DNA of 64,000 nt from Euborellia annulipes (GCA_023213315.1 JAKCPI010010649.1:21105-85104); one strand, 5' to 3'; positions 23,422-34,690 are shown, numbered from the stretch's first letter. Program-made: numbers and translations. The notes: a model not told the origin generated them from the sequence alone.

Positions 23422-23620
23422 GTATGTTTTTTGTTGGCGAGCCCAAACGCCCCATGGTCTCCGATAATCGAACCCAGGATATAAGAGGAAGTGAGTTTTG
23501 TTGGGGTAGGTCGGTGGCTTGGTGCAATGGAGTCACACTAATACCCCAGAAAGGCTGGAGATCCTGGGTTCGATTTACAGAGGCCATGGGGCGTTTTGCC
23601 TCGCCAACAAAAAACATACA
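23422..23620. repeat. foldback built from two tRNA-derived SINE heads (family H)
   Basis: The outer ends 'gtatgttttttgttggcgag' and 'ctcgccaacaaaaaacatac' are fully complementary. Inside, both flanks have the 'gccccatgg' relation. A minus-strand box B ('cgaaccc') and a plus-strand box B ('gggttcgatt') face each other. The same SINE family occurs as a pair at 51395-51660. Open frames on both strands here are artefacts of the palindrome. Confidence 0.7.
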
Positions 23621-23734
23621 GTATTGTTAAATATATCTATGACTCCGAATCATGGTATTTTGAATACTAAAATATTATTCAAATATATAGGTCTCGAAAA
23701 ATATTTAATAATATTTAACATATAATAATTATTT

Positions 23735-24396
23735 TTACCTTCTCTTCCATATAATGTATAATATATGTTAATATACAGAAAGTATTGGATTCATGTCAAA
23801 AATTTGATTACGAGATTTTGATGGAAATACACGTTTTAAGGTCTATCAGTCCAAAAAGGTGGGTCCCGCAAAATGGTCTGTCCGTGTGTCTGTCTGTGAT
23901 CAAAACATAGTATAAAGAAAAGGAACTACAAGGGTGAAATTTTATATTTAAGTTAAGTACACTTCTGAGTTGCAAAAACAAACTTTGAAATAATATCGGC
24001 CAAAAAGTAATAGTACCTTACCGAATAAATTTTTCATTATTTTCGGTATTCCCAAACGATTTTGATGCTCTTTAAAAAGTGAGGAGAAGGTCCTTTCGCT
24101 TTTTTTTGTTTATTTAAAATAATTATATTTATATTCACATTTTGCCCTCAAAATTGTTTGAAGAACACTTTCCTCTTATATTTCATAAGAAAAGAAAGAT
24201 GAAAAATGATTTCCATGGTAACAAAATATATTTTCCGATTTTTACAAATTTTATATCTTGAATATTAATATATCGGCGAAAACTAAATATGTATAACTAA
24301 ATATAGTCAACACAAAAAATCTGGCGTGCAAGAACAGAACACAACTTTCAATGACCGAAAGTAAGCGAAAGTTGTGTGCTGGGCGACCCCCAGATT
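23735..24396 (+). repeat. family B dispersed repeat (near complete)
   Basis: Runs from the 'ttaccttctcttccatataa' TA-rich end to the terminal palindrome with arms 'gaacacaactttcaatgacc' and 'gcgaaagttgtgtgctgggc'. Body blocks are diverged, and a short interruption lies near 24060-24120. Confidence 0.78.
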
Positions 24397-24769
24397 TCAC
24401 TTTTAGTTTTTGAAAAAAATTAATTTTCTTAAAAGAATTTTTATTTGGATTTTCTTCTAAAAAGAAATATTTTTTTTTTACCTAGCAATAAAAAAAATTA
24501 TAATTTTTTTTAAAGAAAATTGCTAATGAATTAAAAAACTGCATAAACAAATTTCTTAATTTATTCGAGGCACAAATTTAGGGACCTCTATTAAGAAATA
24601 TTGAATTTTCTTACCGCTCCTGCTGCGGACTGTTTCAATTCAAATTTTAATATCTTCTAAACTCTAAATTTCATTTTTATCTGATTAGTGGGTCCAGAGA
24701 TGCAAGCAAATAAAAAGCTACACATATACACGTGATGATTTTTTGGGCTCTTTTAAGTTGGAATGTAAA

Positions 24770-24817
24770 GATATATATATATGTAAGAATATATATATAT
24801 ATATATATATATATAAA
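24770..24817. repeat. (AT)n microsatellite
   Basis: Two AT dinucleotide runs are separated by 'gtaag'. The longer is about 34 bp. Confidence 0.9.
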
Positions 24818-25657
24818 CAATGAGGAGTTAAATTTTTTACTATCATAATACTTTTCCCTTTTTTTCCTTATACTTTTCTCCTACTATTTTATATATTGTG
24901 AGAAAGTAATGGGTGACAAGAATACCACGAGATTTTTATACTAACTCTCTCGCTAAGGCAGTCCTAATTAGTTTGGTAAAAACAATAATTTTTTAATGGA
25001 GAAAAACACCAAACTGACTCCATTTTTTTTTATCTTATATATTTTTCCTTTTATTATAAAATTATTTACTATAATTAATTTATTATTTTTACACCAAAGT
25101 GGGTCAATCCATTAAAGTTGAATAAAAATATTGGAAAAGTACCAGCCATTTCATCCTTATATAAATTGTCTACTTACGTTTATATAATGGCCTATGTATT
25201 ATTATTATTAATAATAATAATTTTTTGATTTTATTACCAAAATGCCGGGAATAAAATACATCATGTTTGATATCCTATGAATATTAGATTAATAGATAAA
25301 AAGAAAAATTAACATTTTTTTTTTAAATATTGAAATATATTTATTTAAAACTTCAAAAAAATTTTTTGGGGGAAAAATATTTATTAATAAAATTTAAAAA
25401 AAAAAAAAATCTTTTTTTTTTCTCTCTTTTTATTTAAAAAAAAAAATTTTTGGGTTGAAAAAAAAAAATATAAAAGAAAATTATATTTATTTAATATGGC
25501 CAGGCGTTAACTAATAGACTTTTGCATAATTTATTTTCTTTTTGATAGAAAATGATATTTGTTTATAAAATTATTGAATAAAGTGACATATCTGGCTGAA
25601 AACTATCATATATGCATTAAAATTAATCATTTTTATTATTAACAAATGCAAGAAGAT
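24818..25657. other. AT-rich stretch with homopolymers, no gene seen
   Basis: Low-complexity A and T runs are dense at 25310-25470. No gene recognised. Confidence 0.55.
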
Positions 25658-26209
25658 ACAGTGCCACAAGATCCTGATGTGGTCGAGAGTGGCGCCTTGA
25701 GCTTAGGCAACCAAAATGCTGAGTCATCGTAAGTGTTGTCCCTTTAGTTGCATTAAAAAAAATGATTTATTATTATTGGAATATACAAATTCATCTGCAT
25801 GTAGCCATCATAAGATAAATGCCATGCTGTGGTCCAGTGGTTAGGGCACACTGAGTACAAATCGGTGGATCCATGGTTCGACTCCCGGCGGCACCCTAAA
25901 TTTTGAATGAATTTTTGTTTAATTTGTTGTTATTGTATTTGAATTCGTTTTGTGTTTATTGGTGTTTATTTGTGGCTAGGTCCTAGCCACCGAGGACTGG
26001 CGCCTCTAAGCAGGTCGTAATAAATTTATTTATTTAAATATTAAATTGTATGAATTTTTTCGCGGCTTACATACGCGATGTATATAATATCTTATATATA
26101 ATTTCTTATTTTATTAAATCATTCATTTATTTTAATATTATTAATTTAGTTGACTAAGCTCAAGGCTCCACTCTCGAGCACATCAGGCACTTGAGACGGC
26201 GACTGTACA
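25658..26209. mobile_element. foldback element carrying a tRNA-derived SINE
   Basis: The left end 'acagtgccacaag...' with CCTGATGTGGTCGAGAGTGG and 'gccttgagcttagg' is inverted at the right as 'ctaagctcaaggc', 'ccactctcgagcacatcagg' and '...cgactgt'. The arms are about 50 bp. The interior is occupied mainly by a tRNA-headed SINE (25821-26035). No transposase is visible. Confidence 0.65.
25821..26035 (+). repeat. tRNA-derived SINE (family I)
   Basis: The tRNA-like head at about 25821-25895 contains GGTCCAGTGGTTAGGGC (box A region) and GGTTCGACTCC (box B, 25875-25885). The tail contains a self-complementary 'gtggctaggtcctagccac', then 'gaggactggcgcctctaagc' and a (ATTT)n-like end. The head lacks paired acceptor arms, so it is a SINE and not a tRNA gene. 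Confidence 0.8.
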
Positions 26210-27704
26210 CTTTTATCTTTTAAGCCCAGATATTATCCTTTAATGATTTCACGATTTTACTTTAGCTAGCTGCTCTTTTTTTAAACGATATCTATTTTAA
26301 AATACAAGTTATCTTGGGATCCGGCCCAAATCCGGATATTTTCTGACTTGTCTACCTCTTTTGATGTGGGGGATTGAAGGGCAAAGGGTAGTAATGAGGA
26401 GGGAATGAAAAAAGTTTTGAGGGGAACAGGAGGAAGTAAAAGAGCAGGAAAAGTTAGAGTTTTTCTCAAGATCACCCAATGGGATAAACTTTTTTCCCGG
26501 AGGATATAAAACGATATCCAAAACCGAGCTCCATTTCGGATGGATTGGTACTGGATAAATGATTAGTCCTTTTTTTAAAAGATAAATTCTAGATGATAGA
26601 TTCTTTGTTACTTTATATTTCCATTAGACAGCTGTAGCCTTCCATTTTTACATAATAATAATTGGGTTAAAGGGCATAGGGCCTTTTTTAACATCCCAAG
26701 AGTATAGAGCGCTCAGGGATTGTAATTCAATAAAAAAAAAAAATGATCGGATAGTATATACCTTTGGTAATCAAAAATTAATTTATATTTATTAGGTATC
26801 CGATTAAATTGAATGAAATCTTAATTGTTAATAAGAAAGCCATCTTTTTTTTTTCTTTTTATAAAAATAGGTCTGATTATCTCTCCTTCGTTAAGTTAAT
26901 TATTAATTAAAAAAAACGCTAATGATAATCCTTAAAGTTCAAATCATTTTTTTAAAAGAATGGATTCTTATTTCCATATTTATGCTTAATTTTAAAAACA
27001 GAGGTTTGAGTCAAGTCTTATGAAAAACAATTTAAAATTTAAATGATATTTAACTGACAAAGGAAGTAAATTTAAGAAAATATTAAATAAGAATGTTGAT
27101 TTATTTATATAAAAATAAAAAAAGCTCCGATAATGAGAAACAACAAAACATACTATTAAGTACTTTTTTTTTTTTTGAAAGTCTGGTTGAATGAGTTTGT
27201 ATAAAATAAAAATGCTAACAATTAACATTTAATGAGTACTTCAGTGAGAATCAATCTCAGACAAAACTTCTTCCCTTCGTTGAATAAACCCTTTAAAGAA
27301 GTCAACATCAATGAAGAGATAATTGATTCTCTAATCTAGAAATCGGGCGCTTTTATCTTTCCAAAATGAAAGTCGTCTAAGGAATTTGAACAAAAGGAGA
27401 AAAAAAGTGACGATCTACAATCGATCTTAGTGGTTTTCGTAATTGCGATTTTTCCTTTAGATGTCTATTTATTTAATTAAAAATAGTAAGATTATAAATT
27501 CAAAAATCAGGAAATGATAATTAACTCTCTCTTTTAATTTGATAATTCCTCGGCGCCTCTAAGGGTGAAATTTTACATGTTTAATAACCAGAGACATTTA
27601 TTGACTATAAATGGCACCACGAGTTGGAATTAGAAGAAGAAAGATTCCAAAATATTTAGTTCAACTTCACAACTTTCGAAAATTTTGAATAGAAGATTAA
27701 ATTG
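26210..27704. other. no recognised gene; purine-rich patch
   Basis: The 26290-26520 part is purine-rich on the plus strand and has minus-strand open frames of 64-70 codons. These lack a credible domain or splice signals. The remainder is AT-rich. Confidence 0.5.
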
Positions 27705-28045
27705 TAAAAATCTGGTTTGATTGACGCTGTTTACCATAGTACCTCACAACTTCAGAGATAAAATTTAATCAGATATAGGAAAATATTTATTTGGCAACTA
27801 TATATTTTCTATCCTTACCTATATATGTATTAAAATATATAGAGAGAGAAGGCCAAGTCTATAAATAAATACTAAATACTTGTAATTATTGTATATAATA
27901 TTTAATTTTTGTAATTAAGCCTATAATAATAATATATATAATATTGTAATTAAGCCTATATAAATAAAAAAAAATATATATATGTATATATAGCGATAAA
28001 ATATTGATTTCATGTCAAAAATTCGATGTCGAACCCGGGAACCTA
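27705..28045. repeat. family B fragments
   Basis: A decayed palindrome arm ('aaaatctggtttgattg') lies at about 27705. TA-rich family B ends ('ccttacctatatatgtatta', 'gattcatgtcaaaaattcg' with one change) lie at about 27815-28035. The body is absent. AT-repeat expansion separates them. Confidence 0.5.
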
Positions 28046-28467
28046 GCCACGATAAACTAATGTCTTATTTCTGAACCAAGGACTTAAAACAAATATTAAA
28101 AATTAATTAATTAAAGCTAATTTATTTTTTAATAGAAATGAAAGATAAAATAATTAAACAAGGCTTATGTTCCTAATTTCATTTCATTGAAAAGCCTTAT
28201 ACCGAGTTTTGAGTCTTTTCTAAATTTGGGATTAGTTTAATTAGATGTGAAAAGACTCGAAAGTCATAGTCAACTAGCTTTTCCGAGGGATAACTAGTTA
28301 ATTAAAAGCTGAGAAACAGGCCAGTATGGGGCCCTTAAAACGTGTATTTCCTTTAAAGTCTCGACCTGTAATTACATAATAGAAAGTAAATATATTTATG
28401 GTCAATATTCAAATAACGGCGGGCTTATTATTTAATTTTTTTTTTTTTTTAATTTATTTTGCTTCTT

Positions 28468-28660
28468 GCTCAGGGGCCCACATCTTGTGGGTACGTGGAT
28501 GGCGACCACGAGCTGCCCGAGCTGGGACAGGCAGTCCTTCAGTCCTTTATAGTCTATCTCTTCCTTCAGTTCTTTATATGTCTGTCTCTTCCTTCCTCAA
28601 CAGGCGTAGGACCGTGCGAAGGGCCGGCCTGTCCTATTTCTTTCAGTCGCAAAAACATAT
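28468..28660 (+). mobile_element. SINE A, 5' part (interrupted copy 2)
   Basis: GCTCAGGGGCCCACATCTTG, then 'gtgggtacgtggatggcgac', 'gggccggcctgtcctatttc' and 'gcaaaaacatat'. It breaks at the same internal position as copy 1, where the long-TIR MITE starts. The left flank differs from that of copy 1. The internal spacer has a tandem duplication 'agtcctttatagtctatctc' / 'agttctttatatgtctgtct'. No 3' module was found to the right. Confidence 0.8.
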
Positions 28661-29070
28661 TCAGGTCTATTCTCTAAAAACAGACGTTAAAATTTAAAAT
28701 AAACAAATAGGTGTTAAAAAGTAATGTAAAAACAGCGTTAAAAAATGCTCTTCAAAATTACTTCCTTGCCTCAAATAGCTATTCTGTAAACAAAAACTTT
28801 AAAGCCAAACATTTAGTAAATAGTGTTAAAAATTAATGTCATGTCTAGGGGGGTGCCTTTAATATTTTAACGTCGTGTTTAAAATAAAAATGGCGTCCTT
28901 AACCTAAAAAGTAAGGTTATGATTTTGAAATAAAAGCAACATGTTAACGTCACTGTTAAAACATTGTTTAGAGAATAGCATTTTTTTAACGCTGATTGTT
29001 TTTACATTACTTTTTAACACCCATTTGTTTATTTTAAATTTTAACGTCTGTTTTTAGAGAATAGACCTGA
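28661..29070. mobile_element. long-TIR MITE in SINE A (copy 2)
   Basis: Perfect outer ends TCAGGTCTATTCTCTAAAAA and TTTTTAGAGAATAGACCTGA. The inverted repeat extends about 85 bp, through 'cagacgttaaaatttaaaat', 'aataggtgttaaaaagtaat' and 'cagcgttaaaaaatgc'. The 410-bp element has no open frame of note. Superfamily is undetermined because no clean target-site duplication was seen. Confidence 0.85.
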
Positions 29071-29089
29071 TGATTCCAGGAAATAAAAC

Positions 29090-29160
29090 TCTGAGGAAAC
29101 AGTTTCTGTTTTAATGAAATTTAACCATCATCAGTCCATTTATCGAGAGTGTGAGCTCAA
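29090..29160 (-). other. hammerhead-like motif
   Basis: On the minus strand CTGATGATGG is followed about 20 nt later by CAGAAACTG. This matches the CTGATGA...GAAAC order of other sites, but no strong stem is obvious. Confidence 0.25.
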
Positions 29161-29953
29161 ATGAGTCATATTGCGGAGTTGTCAGTAGATGTGTATTATA
29201 CATAAATTATTTGTATAAAATACAAAGCAATGCAATCAGCTTATATGATGCGCAAAGTTTGAGATACAAAATTGTTTTGATTAATAATAAAAAAAATTAA
29301 ATTAAATAAAAAATAAGTTCATCAATGAGCGGAATTTTTGCAACGCACTGTTATATAAACTTTTCGTTACTCTAGTTCCTTGTCGTTATCAGATAACTCT
29401 CTGTATCAATCATTTTAAATTTGATTTAACCGCTTTTATTGTATTGACGATTCAATAGAGATTTCTCTTCTCTAATGTCGATCGCTAAAATTTATGTTCG
29501 TAATTTATAATGCACACGATGCTTCAAAATTTCCGAATTCTATTCATTATTTAAGGATTTTTTTAAACCAAATATACAATTGTTTTAATAACATTTTTTT
29601 TTTTTTTTAGTGAATTAGCTAAACAAGAATAAATGAACAGCTTTCGGCACTCTCGTAATCATAATATGAAAATTAATATAAAGGCTTATTCCATGATAAA
29701 AGACCAGTATTTATTTTTAATAATGCACGAATGGCTTAATAGCCTAAGGACTGCAAATACTAAACGTTAAAATACATGTTGAAGAGTTAAACTTTAATGT
29801 TTTTATGACTTGTACCTTTCAATTCTAACAGCTTTAATAAGATAATTAACATATAATAGAGATTCACTTTTTCATACTTTAACGAGATACTCGAGCTAAA
29901 CTGGAATTTTTTATGTCAGATTTTTAATAAAAATCTGGTGTGATAGTCACACA
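29161..29953. other. AT-rich stretch, no gene seen
   Basis: No gene or clear repeat recognised. Confidence 0.55.
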
Positions 29954-30460
29954 GCACACAACTTTCTCTTACCTTTGGTAAGAGAAAGTATATAAACATG
30001 GAAAATATATTTTTCTTACCATGGCAACCATTTCTCCTATCTTTCCTATGAAGTACAAGAGTAAAGTGTGCTTCAAAATATTTCATGAGCAAAATGAGAG
30101 TATACATTTTAAAGATCATCTAAAAAATAATTGATTTTTGAATTTTAATTAAAATTTTTGGAGCAAATTTTGAGAAAATCGAAAAAATAAATAAAGTACA
30201 TCAGTAAAGTACTAGTACTTTTTGATCGATTTTGTTCAAAAGCTCCGGGTATCTAACTTAAATATAAAATTTCAACCTCCTAGCTCAATTCCTTCAAGCT
30301 TTAAATTGAACACACAGAGAGACCATGTAGCAAAAAAAACTTTTTTGGATTCAGGGAACCTCAAAACGTGTATATCCATCAAAATCTCGACATCGAATTT
30401 TTGACATGTATCCAATACTTTCTCTCTCTATATATATTACATATATAGGTAAGAGAAAGT
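29954..30460 (-). repeat. family B copy with half hairpin
   Basis: Left palindrome arm 'tctggtgtgatagtcacaca', then 'gcacacaactttctcttacc'. It then jumps to the body ('gtatataaacatggaaaata'), losing the right arm. It ends at 'ttacatatataggtaagaga'. Open frames at 29916-30119 and 30222-30404 are artefacts. Confidence 0.8.
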
Positions 30461-31007
30461 AAAACATACAAATTATAATTTAAATCATTAAACTACGTGA
30501 TAAATAAATTTTTACCAGTCCCCACCTCATCCACTCCATACTTTACTTCTAAGTTTTTATAAATTATTGAAAAGTTATGATATATCTATCAAGGGCCGCT
30601 TCCCATTCCATACAAAATAAAATGTTGGATACGTGCCTCGAGGCTCTCCCTTTTTGTATTGCGCTATTTTTATATTTTTTCTCTCTAATGAAAAAATATT
30701 CTTCAATACAATGAATTTGGAGTTAATTTAAAGATCTGCCTCCTACACAATTTTTTAATATTTAATTCAACGGTGGCAAGAGGTTTTTTTTATTTTATTC
30801 GTTTCTTTGATCATTCTTAAATAACAAAAACAACAATCTATATAAATAAATTTAAGATTCATTGTCCTTTAAATTCTTATCTCTCTGAATGAGGTTGGAA
30901 GATGAAATTTTAATATATATACCCAATGATAAAATAAAGAAAAGGGTTGAAGCAAATTTTTATTCTTAAAGTTTGATTATAGGCCTGTCATTATAGTTCG
31001 TATTCTG
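30461..31007. other. AT-rich stretch, no gene seen
   Basis: No gene recognised. Confidence 0.55.
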
Positions 31008-31450
31008 ATCAAAAAGTAGTAAGACTTCAATTTTCTGTTTTCTACGACTATCTCGGTGTTGCCCACTATGAATTCCTTCCGCCTGGTCACACTGTCAATA
31101 AGGAACATTATTTGGGCATTATGTGTCGTTTGCATGAAGCAATACGTCTCAAGATTTTTGCGGAGATTGGTTTTTTCATGAAGATGATGCGCCCACCACG
31201 GCTTTGGTCTTTTTCATCAAAAGTTCCACTCATATTGTTTCGTAACCGCCCTATTCACCTGATTTGGCTCCGTCTGTCTTCTGACTGTTACCGAACCTCA
31301 AAATAATCACTTCGTGATCATCGTTTTGACTCGATTGAGAAGATAAAAGCGACATCGGAGAAGGCTGTCCGAAAAATCGAATATAACAAGTGTTTCGAGA
31401 ATTGGAAGAACCGTTGGTATAAATTGGTGCCAGAAGCAGTACTTTGAAAG
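31008..31450 (+). pseudogene. decayed mariner transposase, C-terminal half
   Basis: Translation in shifting frames gives YDYLGVAHYEFLPPGHTV, then HEDDAPTTALVFF, then PPYSPDLAPS, then DHRFDSIEKIKATSEKAV and CFENWKNRWYKLVPEAVL. These are the ordered C-terminal motifs of the mariner (SETMAR-like) DD34D transposase. At least two frameshifts and several stops break it. The second catalytic Asp is kept in HEDDAP (Asp codon 31183-31185). The third catalytic Asp is replaced by Val (GTC at 31276-31278), and about four codons are missing between them. No terminal inverted repeats were found, so this is a dead fragment. Confidence 0.9.
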
Positions 31451-32351
31451 GGATGAAATACTTTTTGGAGAATGATATACCGATTTTTTTATTTGAAAAG
31501 TCTTACTTTTTGATGGTATATTGGCAAAAAACAATCAAGAAATCGATGTTTTGCTATATCGATATATTTAGAGGCTGGATTTCTAAATTTTGGATCCGCG
31601 ATTTTAAGATGTTGATATTCTTCTAGTAGTTTTTTCATTTTATGTGCTGGCAGATTTGAAGTAATATTATTAAGATAATAAATTTTAAATAAGGTTCATT
31701 GCTAAAAGTACAACTTCACCTTTTGATTTTACTTCCGAAATTTTTAAATGAGATGTTTTTTAAAATAATTTCAATGTTTTGACACATTTTAACCATAAAA
31801 AAATTGAATTGTAGGCCATTTGTATTAACATAACGATAATTATTTATTTTTACTAATTTTATAATTTTTTTAAAATAATGATGTATTATTAAGTCACTAA
31901 GGAGTGAACTCTCAAAGGCTTTGCGTTGAATTTAATTTTCAAATAAAAAAAAAAAAAAAAAAAAAATCAGTTGTTTAAAATAATCGACGTTTTGAGTCAC
32001 GTAGCTATTTGGTAATATTATCCTCTGAATATTTCCTGTCATTAGCATTTTTTATTCTCTCATGTCAGAGTATCAGAAGGAAATCTGATTTATCTTAAAA
32101 AAAATAAATTCCTCTGGGCCATTGAAAAATGATACCAAATATTATTTTTGTTCTAAAATGAACCACTAAATACTAACCAGGACAAAAACACGTTTTCCCT
32201 ATTTATTTCATTTTATTCATTCTAATCCTACACTGGTAGTCATAGACATATGCAATACTTCCCCATGGTGGTGGAATTTGGGGTTTTAATCAAGATATTC
32301 CCTCAAGAGACCTAAACCATGACTAGCTAATAGTACAAAAAAATTGATAAA
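31451..32351. other. AT-rich stretch, no gene seen
   Basis: May include the degraded 3' flank of the mariner copy near 31451-31600 ('atgaaatactttttggagaa', compare YFEND-type ends). Otherwise no gene or clear repeat. Confidence 0.5.
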
Positions 32352-32600
32352 TTATTTATATATATATAGGATCGTAATTCGCTAATGTCCGTCTGTCTGT
32401 CACGCTCTGTTTGGGCAACAACTTCCCTTTGGAATTTCGAAACGAATTTTTATATGCTCAAAGGGTACCTTCTTGGGATTACAGATAAATTATTTTCGTC
32501 CAGGAATTGCAATAACTTTTTGAGTTTTTAAGTATTAAAGTTACGATTTCTTCCATCGGATTGAAGTAAAAAGTTATGTATTTTTTGAAAAATCAAAGTC
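32352..32600 (+). mobile_element. Helitron 5' end fragment
   Basis: Follows the 5' end of the minus-strand Helitrons at 55586 and 61156: 'taattcgctaatgtccgtct', 'caacttccctttggaatttc', 'gggattacag', 'attattttcgt', 'aaagttacgatttct'. No CTRR end was found nearby, so it is truncated. Confidence 0.6.
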
Positions 32601-32639
32601 ATTTAATTATAATAATAAAATTTTTCCTTGAATTGAATA

Positions 32640-32825
32640 TCTGTGTTGTTTATAGTCCTATAATTCGTTAATGTCTATTTGTCTGTTTGTTCTACTGTCT
32701 GTAGGAATTTTGAAAGGAAACTTTAATTGGACTAATAATATAAGATAGGAAAGGAAGGTGAGGGTTCCTGTGTGCCCCTGTGCAGATAGGCAACACTTGC
32801 GCCACCACTGCCCACTTACATTGTT
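32640..32825 (+). repeat. family D dispersed repeat
   Basis: Matches 17195-17395 in reverse. It contains 'gtgttgtttatagtcct', 'aattcgttaatgtctattt' and 'gaggg-tcctgtgtgcccctg', and ends 'cgccaccactgcc'. It directly precedes a family B copy here and directly follows one at 17.2 kb, so the two families are repeatedly adjacent. Confidence 0.55.
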
Positions 32826-33475
32826 AGATAAAATATCACAAAAACGAAAGGAACAATAAGTTTGAAATTTTATATTTAAATTAAGTACCCCTGTGGCATG
32901 TAACACGAAGTCTTTGAACATACATGGCCAAAGAGAACTAGTACTTGACTTATGTACTTTTTTTTTTTTTTTAAACACTCACACTTTTTTCTCATTCACA
33001 CCCACACTCACACACACATTCACACAGTCTTTTCGGCAACTCAGGCTATATAAGACTTTTTACGATATCCGTTATTGATAAATATACATATATGGGGTCC
33101 AGGCATTCTTATTTAAGCCATTTGGTATCCAATTGGCTTAAATAAAATCATCGGACTGCCTGGGGTCCGAACCCGCGACGTTTGGTATATGAGGTTAGCA
33201 CGCTAACCTCTACGCCATGCCCCGAGGGCTACTTTTTGAGTTTTTTTTCGATTTTCATGAAAATTGCTCTAACGATTTTGGTTCAAATTCATAAATCAAT
33301 TATTTTTTAGATCCTCTATAAAATGTATATTCTCATTTTACTCTCAAATTTGTTTGAAGCACACTTAATGCTTATAAAATTAATGTCGAAAACTAAAATC
33401 GACACAAAAAATCTGGTATGACAAGCAAAGAACACAACTTTCAATTACCTAAGCATTCACACCACAGTTTTTATT
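32826..33475 (+). repeat. family B copy interrupted by a SINE
   Basis: The body begins at 'atatcacaaaaacgaaagg' and is interrupted after 'atgtacttttt' (about 32970). It resumes at 'ctactttttgagttttttt' (33229) and ends in a shortened terminal palindrome at about 33410-33475. The interruption is the tRNA-SINE insertion. Confidence 0.75.
32970..33228 (-). repeat. tRNA-derived SINE (family K) inside family B
   Basis: The minus-strand head has GGCGTAGAGGTTAGCGTGC (box A region) and GCGGGTTCGGACCCC (box B), at about 33163-33228. The tail 'attggcttaaataaaatcat' lies to the left, next to (CA)n-rich sequence. A related head lies at 35815-35885. The flanks 'tacttttt' on both sides are a likely short target duplication. 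Confidence 0.7.
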
Positions 33476-34434
33476 TTAAATTATAATTTTTTATCGATTT
33501 TATTTGAATTAAATAGATTATTTTCCTTTAGCGTCTTTTTAATTGAACAAATCATTATGTTTTATTGGTCTGGTGAGGAATAAATCTCTTGTTTGACTTT
33601 GTCTTCTTACAAGTTGTTCAGGAACTTGTTCTATTGGTTTCCTTGCTCTATCGGCTTCCGTTTCCAATAAGTTGAACTTTTCTCTAATGAAGAGAAGTCA
33701 GCTATATTACATTTAATTGGCCAAATACACCAACTTGGACAAAACAATATTCTATTTATGAAATGATACTACTACCTATTCTAAATTATAAATTATCTCT
33801 CTCTCTCCCCTTTTGAGTAGATTAAAGGTAAAATCTCCAAAAGGGAGGAAACTTATTTTGAGAACTTGAAATCCGCTTAATGAGTTAAAATATCACAAGT
33901 GTAACAAGAAACGAGGAGATCACATTTATCGGTCTCTTTATAAATTGCATTTTCTTAAATAAATTGAATTAAAAAATTTATGAAATCATTCAAAGCGTAA
34001 AAAAAAAATTGTTTTTCCCTACTACGTTATTATGTAAATAAGAGCCTTATTCAAACCCAGGAAAATTTAAACAATAAATGATTAAATAAAATGTTAAAAA
34101 ATATTTGACATTGAATTTAAAGACTATGGACAGCAGTAAAGAAAAAGAAAGTGGTATTTCAGAAGAATAATTTTTAATCAAATATCAGCAACGTTTCCAT
34201 ACTATCTTTAGATCATCTTCAGGCTAGAAAATGTATACAAAGTGCCTTCAACAAGCAGTTGTTTTATATAAGAACTCGAAATTATTTTATATTCTTCGAC
34301 AATTATTATTTTTTGTGGTAAAAAATTATGAAAATCATAACTAGAATTATTCTAAAGAATTTCTTCGATATTTAACACAAATTGACTTAATAGTAAAAAG
34401 ATATAAAAGACATTTTTAACTTAATTTTTTTATT
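33476..34434. other. AT-rich stretch, one hammerhead-like motif
   Basis: On the minus strand near 34190-34235 CCTGAAGATGATC is followed by GGAAACGTT, again the CTGAWGA...GAAAC order. Otherwise no gene or repeat recognised. Confidence 0.4.
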
Positions 34435-34439
34435 TAATT

Positions 34440-34690
34440 ACAATAATTACAACTTTTCTGCTTCTGCAGCCGTCATCAGGTTGAAGCTTTCACTTTGAAC
34501 AATAAACACTAACTGAGGATTAGGTATTATTTACATTTCACGTAGTAAAGTTGGCTACGAATGTAAGCGATGTTAGTCACGCATGTAAATAATACCTAAC
34601 CCTCAATGTTCATTGTCTAAAGTAAAGCATATACCTGATGACGGCTGTAGAATTAGCAACCGAAACATTGTAATTGTTGTATTTATTTTT
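34440..34690. repeat. palindromic Penelope-like terminal repeat pair
   Basis: Two inverted arms of about 105 bp face each other: 'gcagccgtcatcaggt' with 'taggtattatttacat' on the left and 'atgtaaataatacctaa' with 'cctgatgacggctgtag' on the right. The right arm holds CTGATGA (34635-34641), a candidate stem CGGCTG/CAACCG and GAAAC (34662-34666). The left arm holds the same motif in reverse, partly decayed. The layout fits inverted Penelope pseudo-LTRs with hammerhead motifs, but no reverse transcriptase lies between them. Confidence 0.6.

Noticed and set aside
25821..25895. Possible tRNA gene
   Set aside because: Box A and box B are good, but acceptor-stem pairing is absent and a SINE tail follows. 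Same reasoning for the heads at 11146, 33163, 35815, 38625, 45100, 51565 and 61760.
26281..26521. Minus-strand frame with a superficial Ig-like run (IPLGDLEKNSNFSCSF)
   Set aside because: No Asp-x-Gly-x-Tyr-x-Cys partner, no splice sites of quality, and the DNA is a purine-rich simple patch. The resemblance is likely chance.
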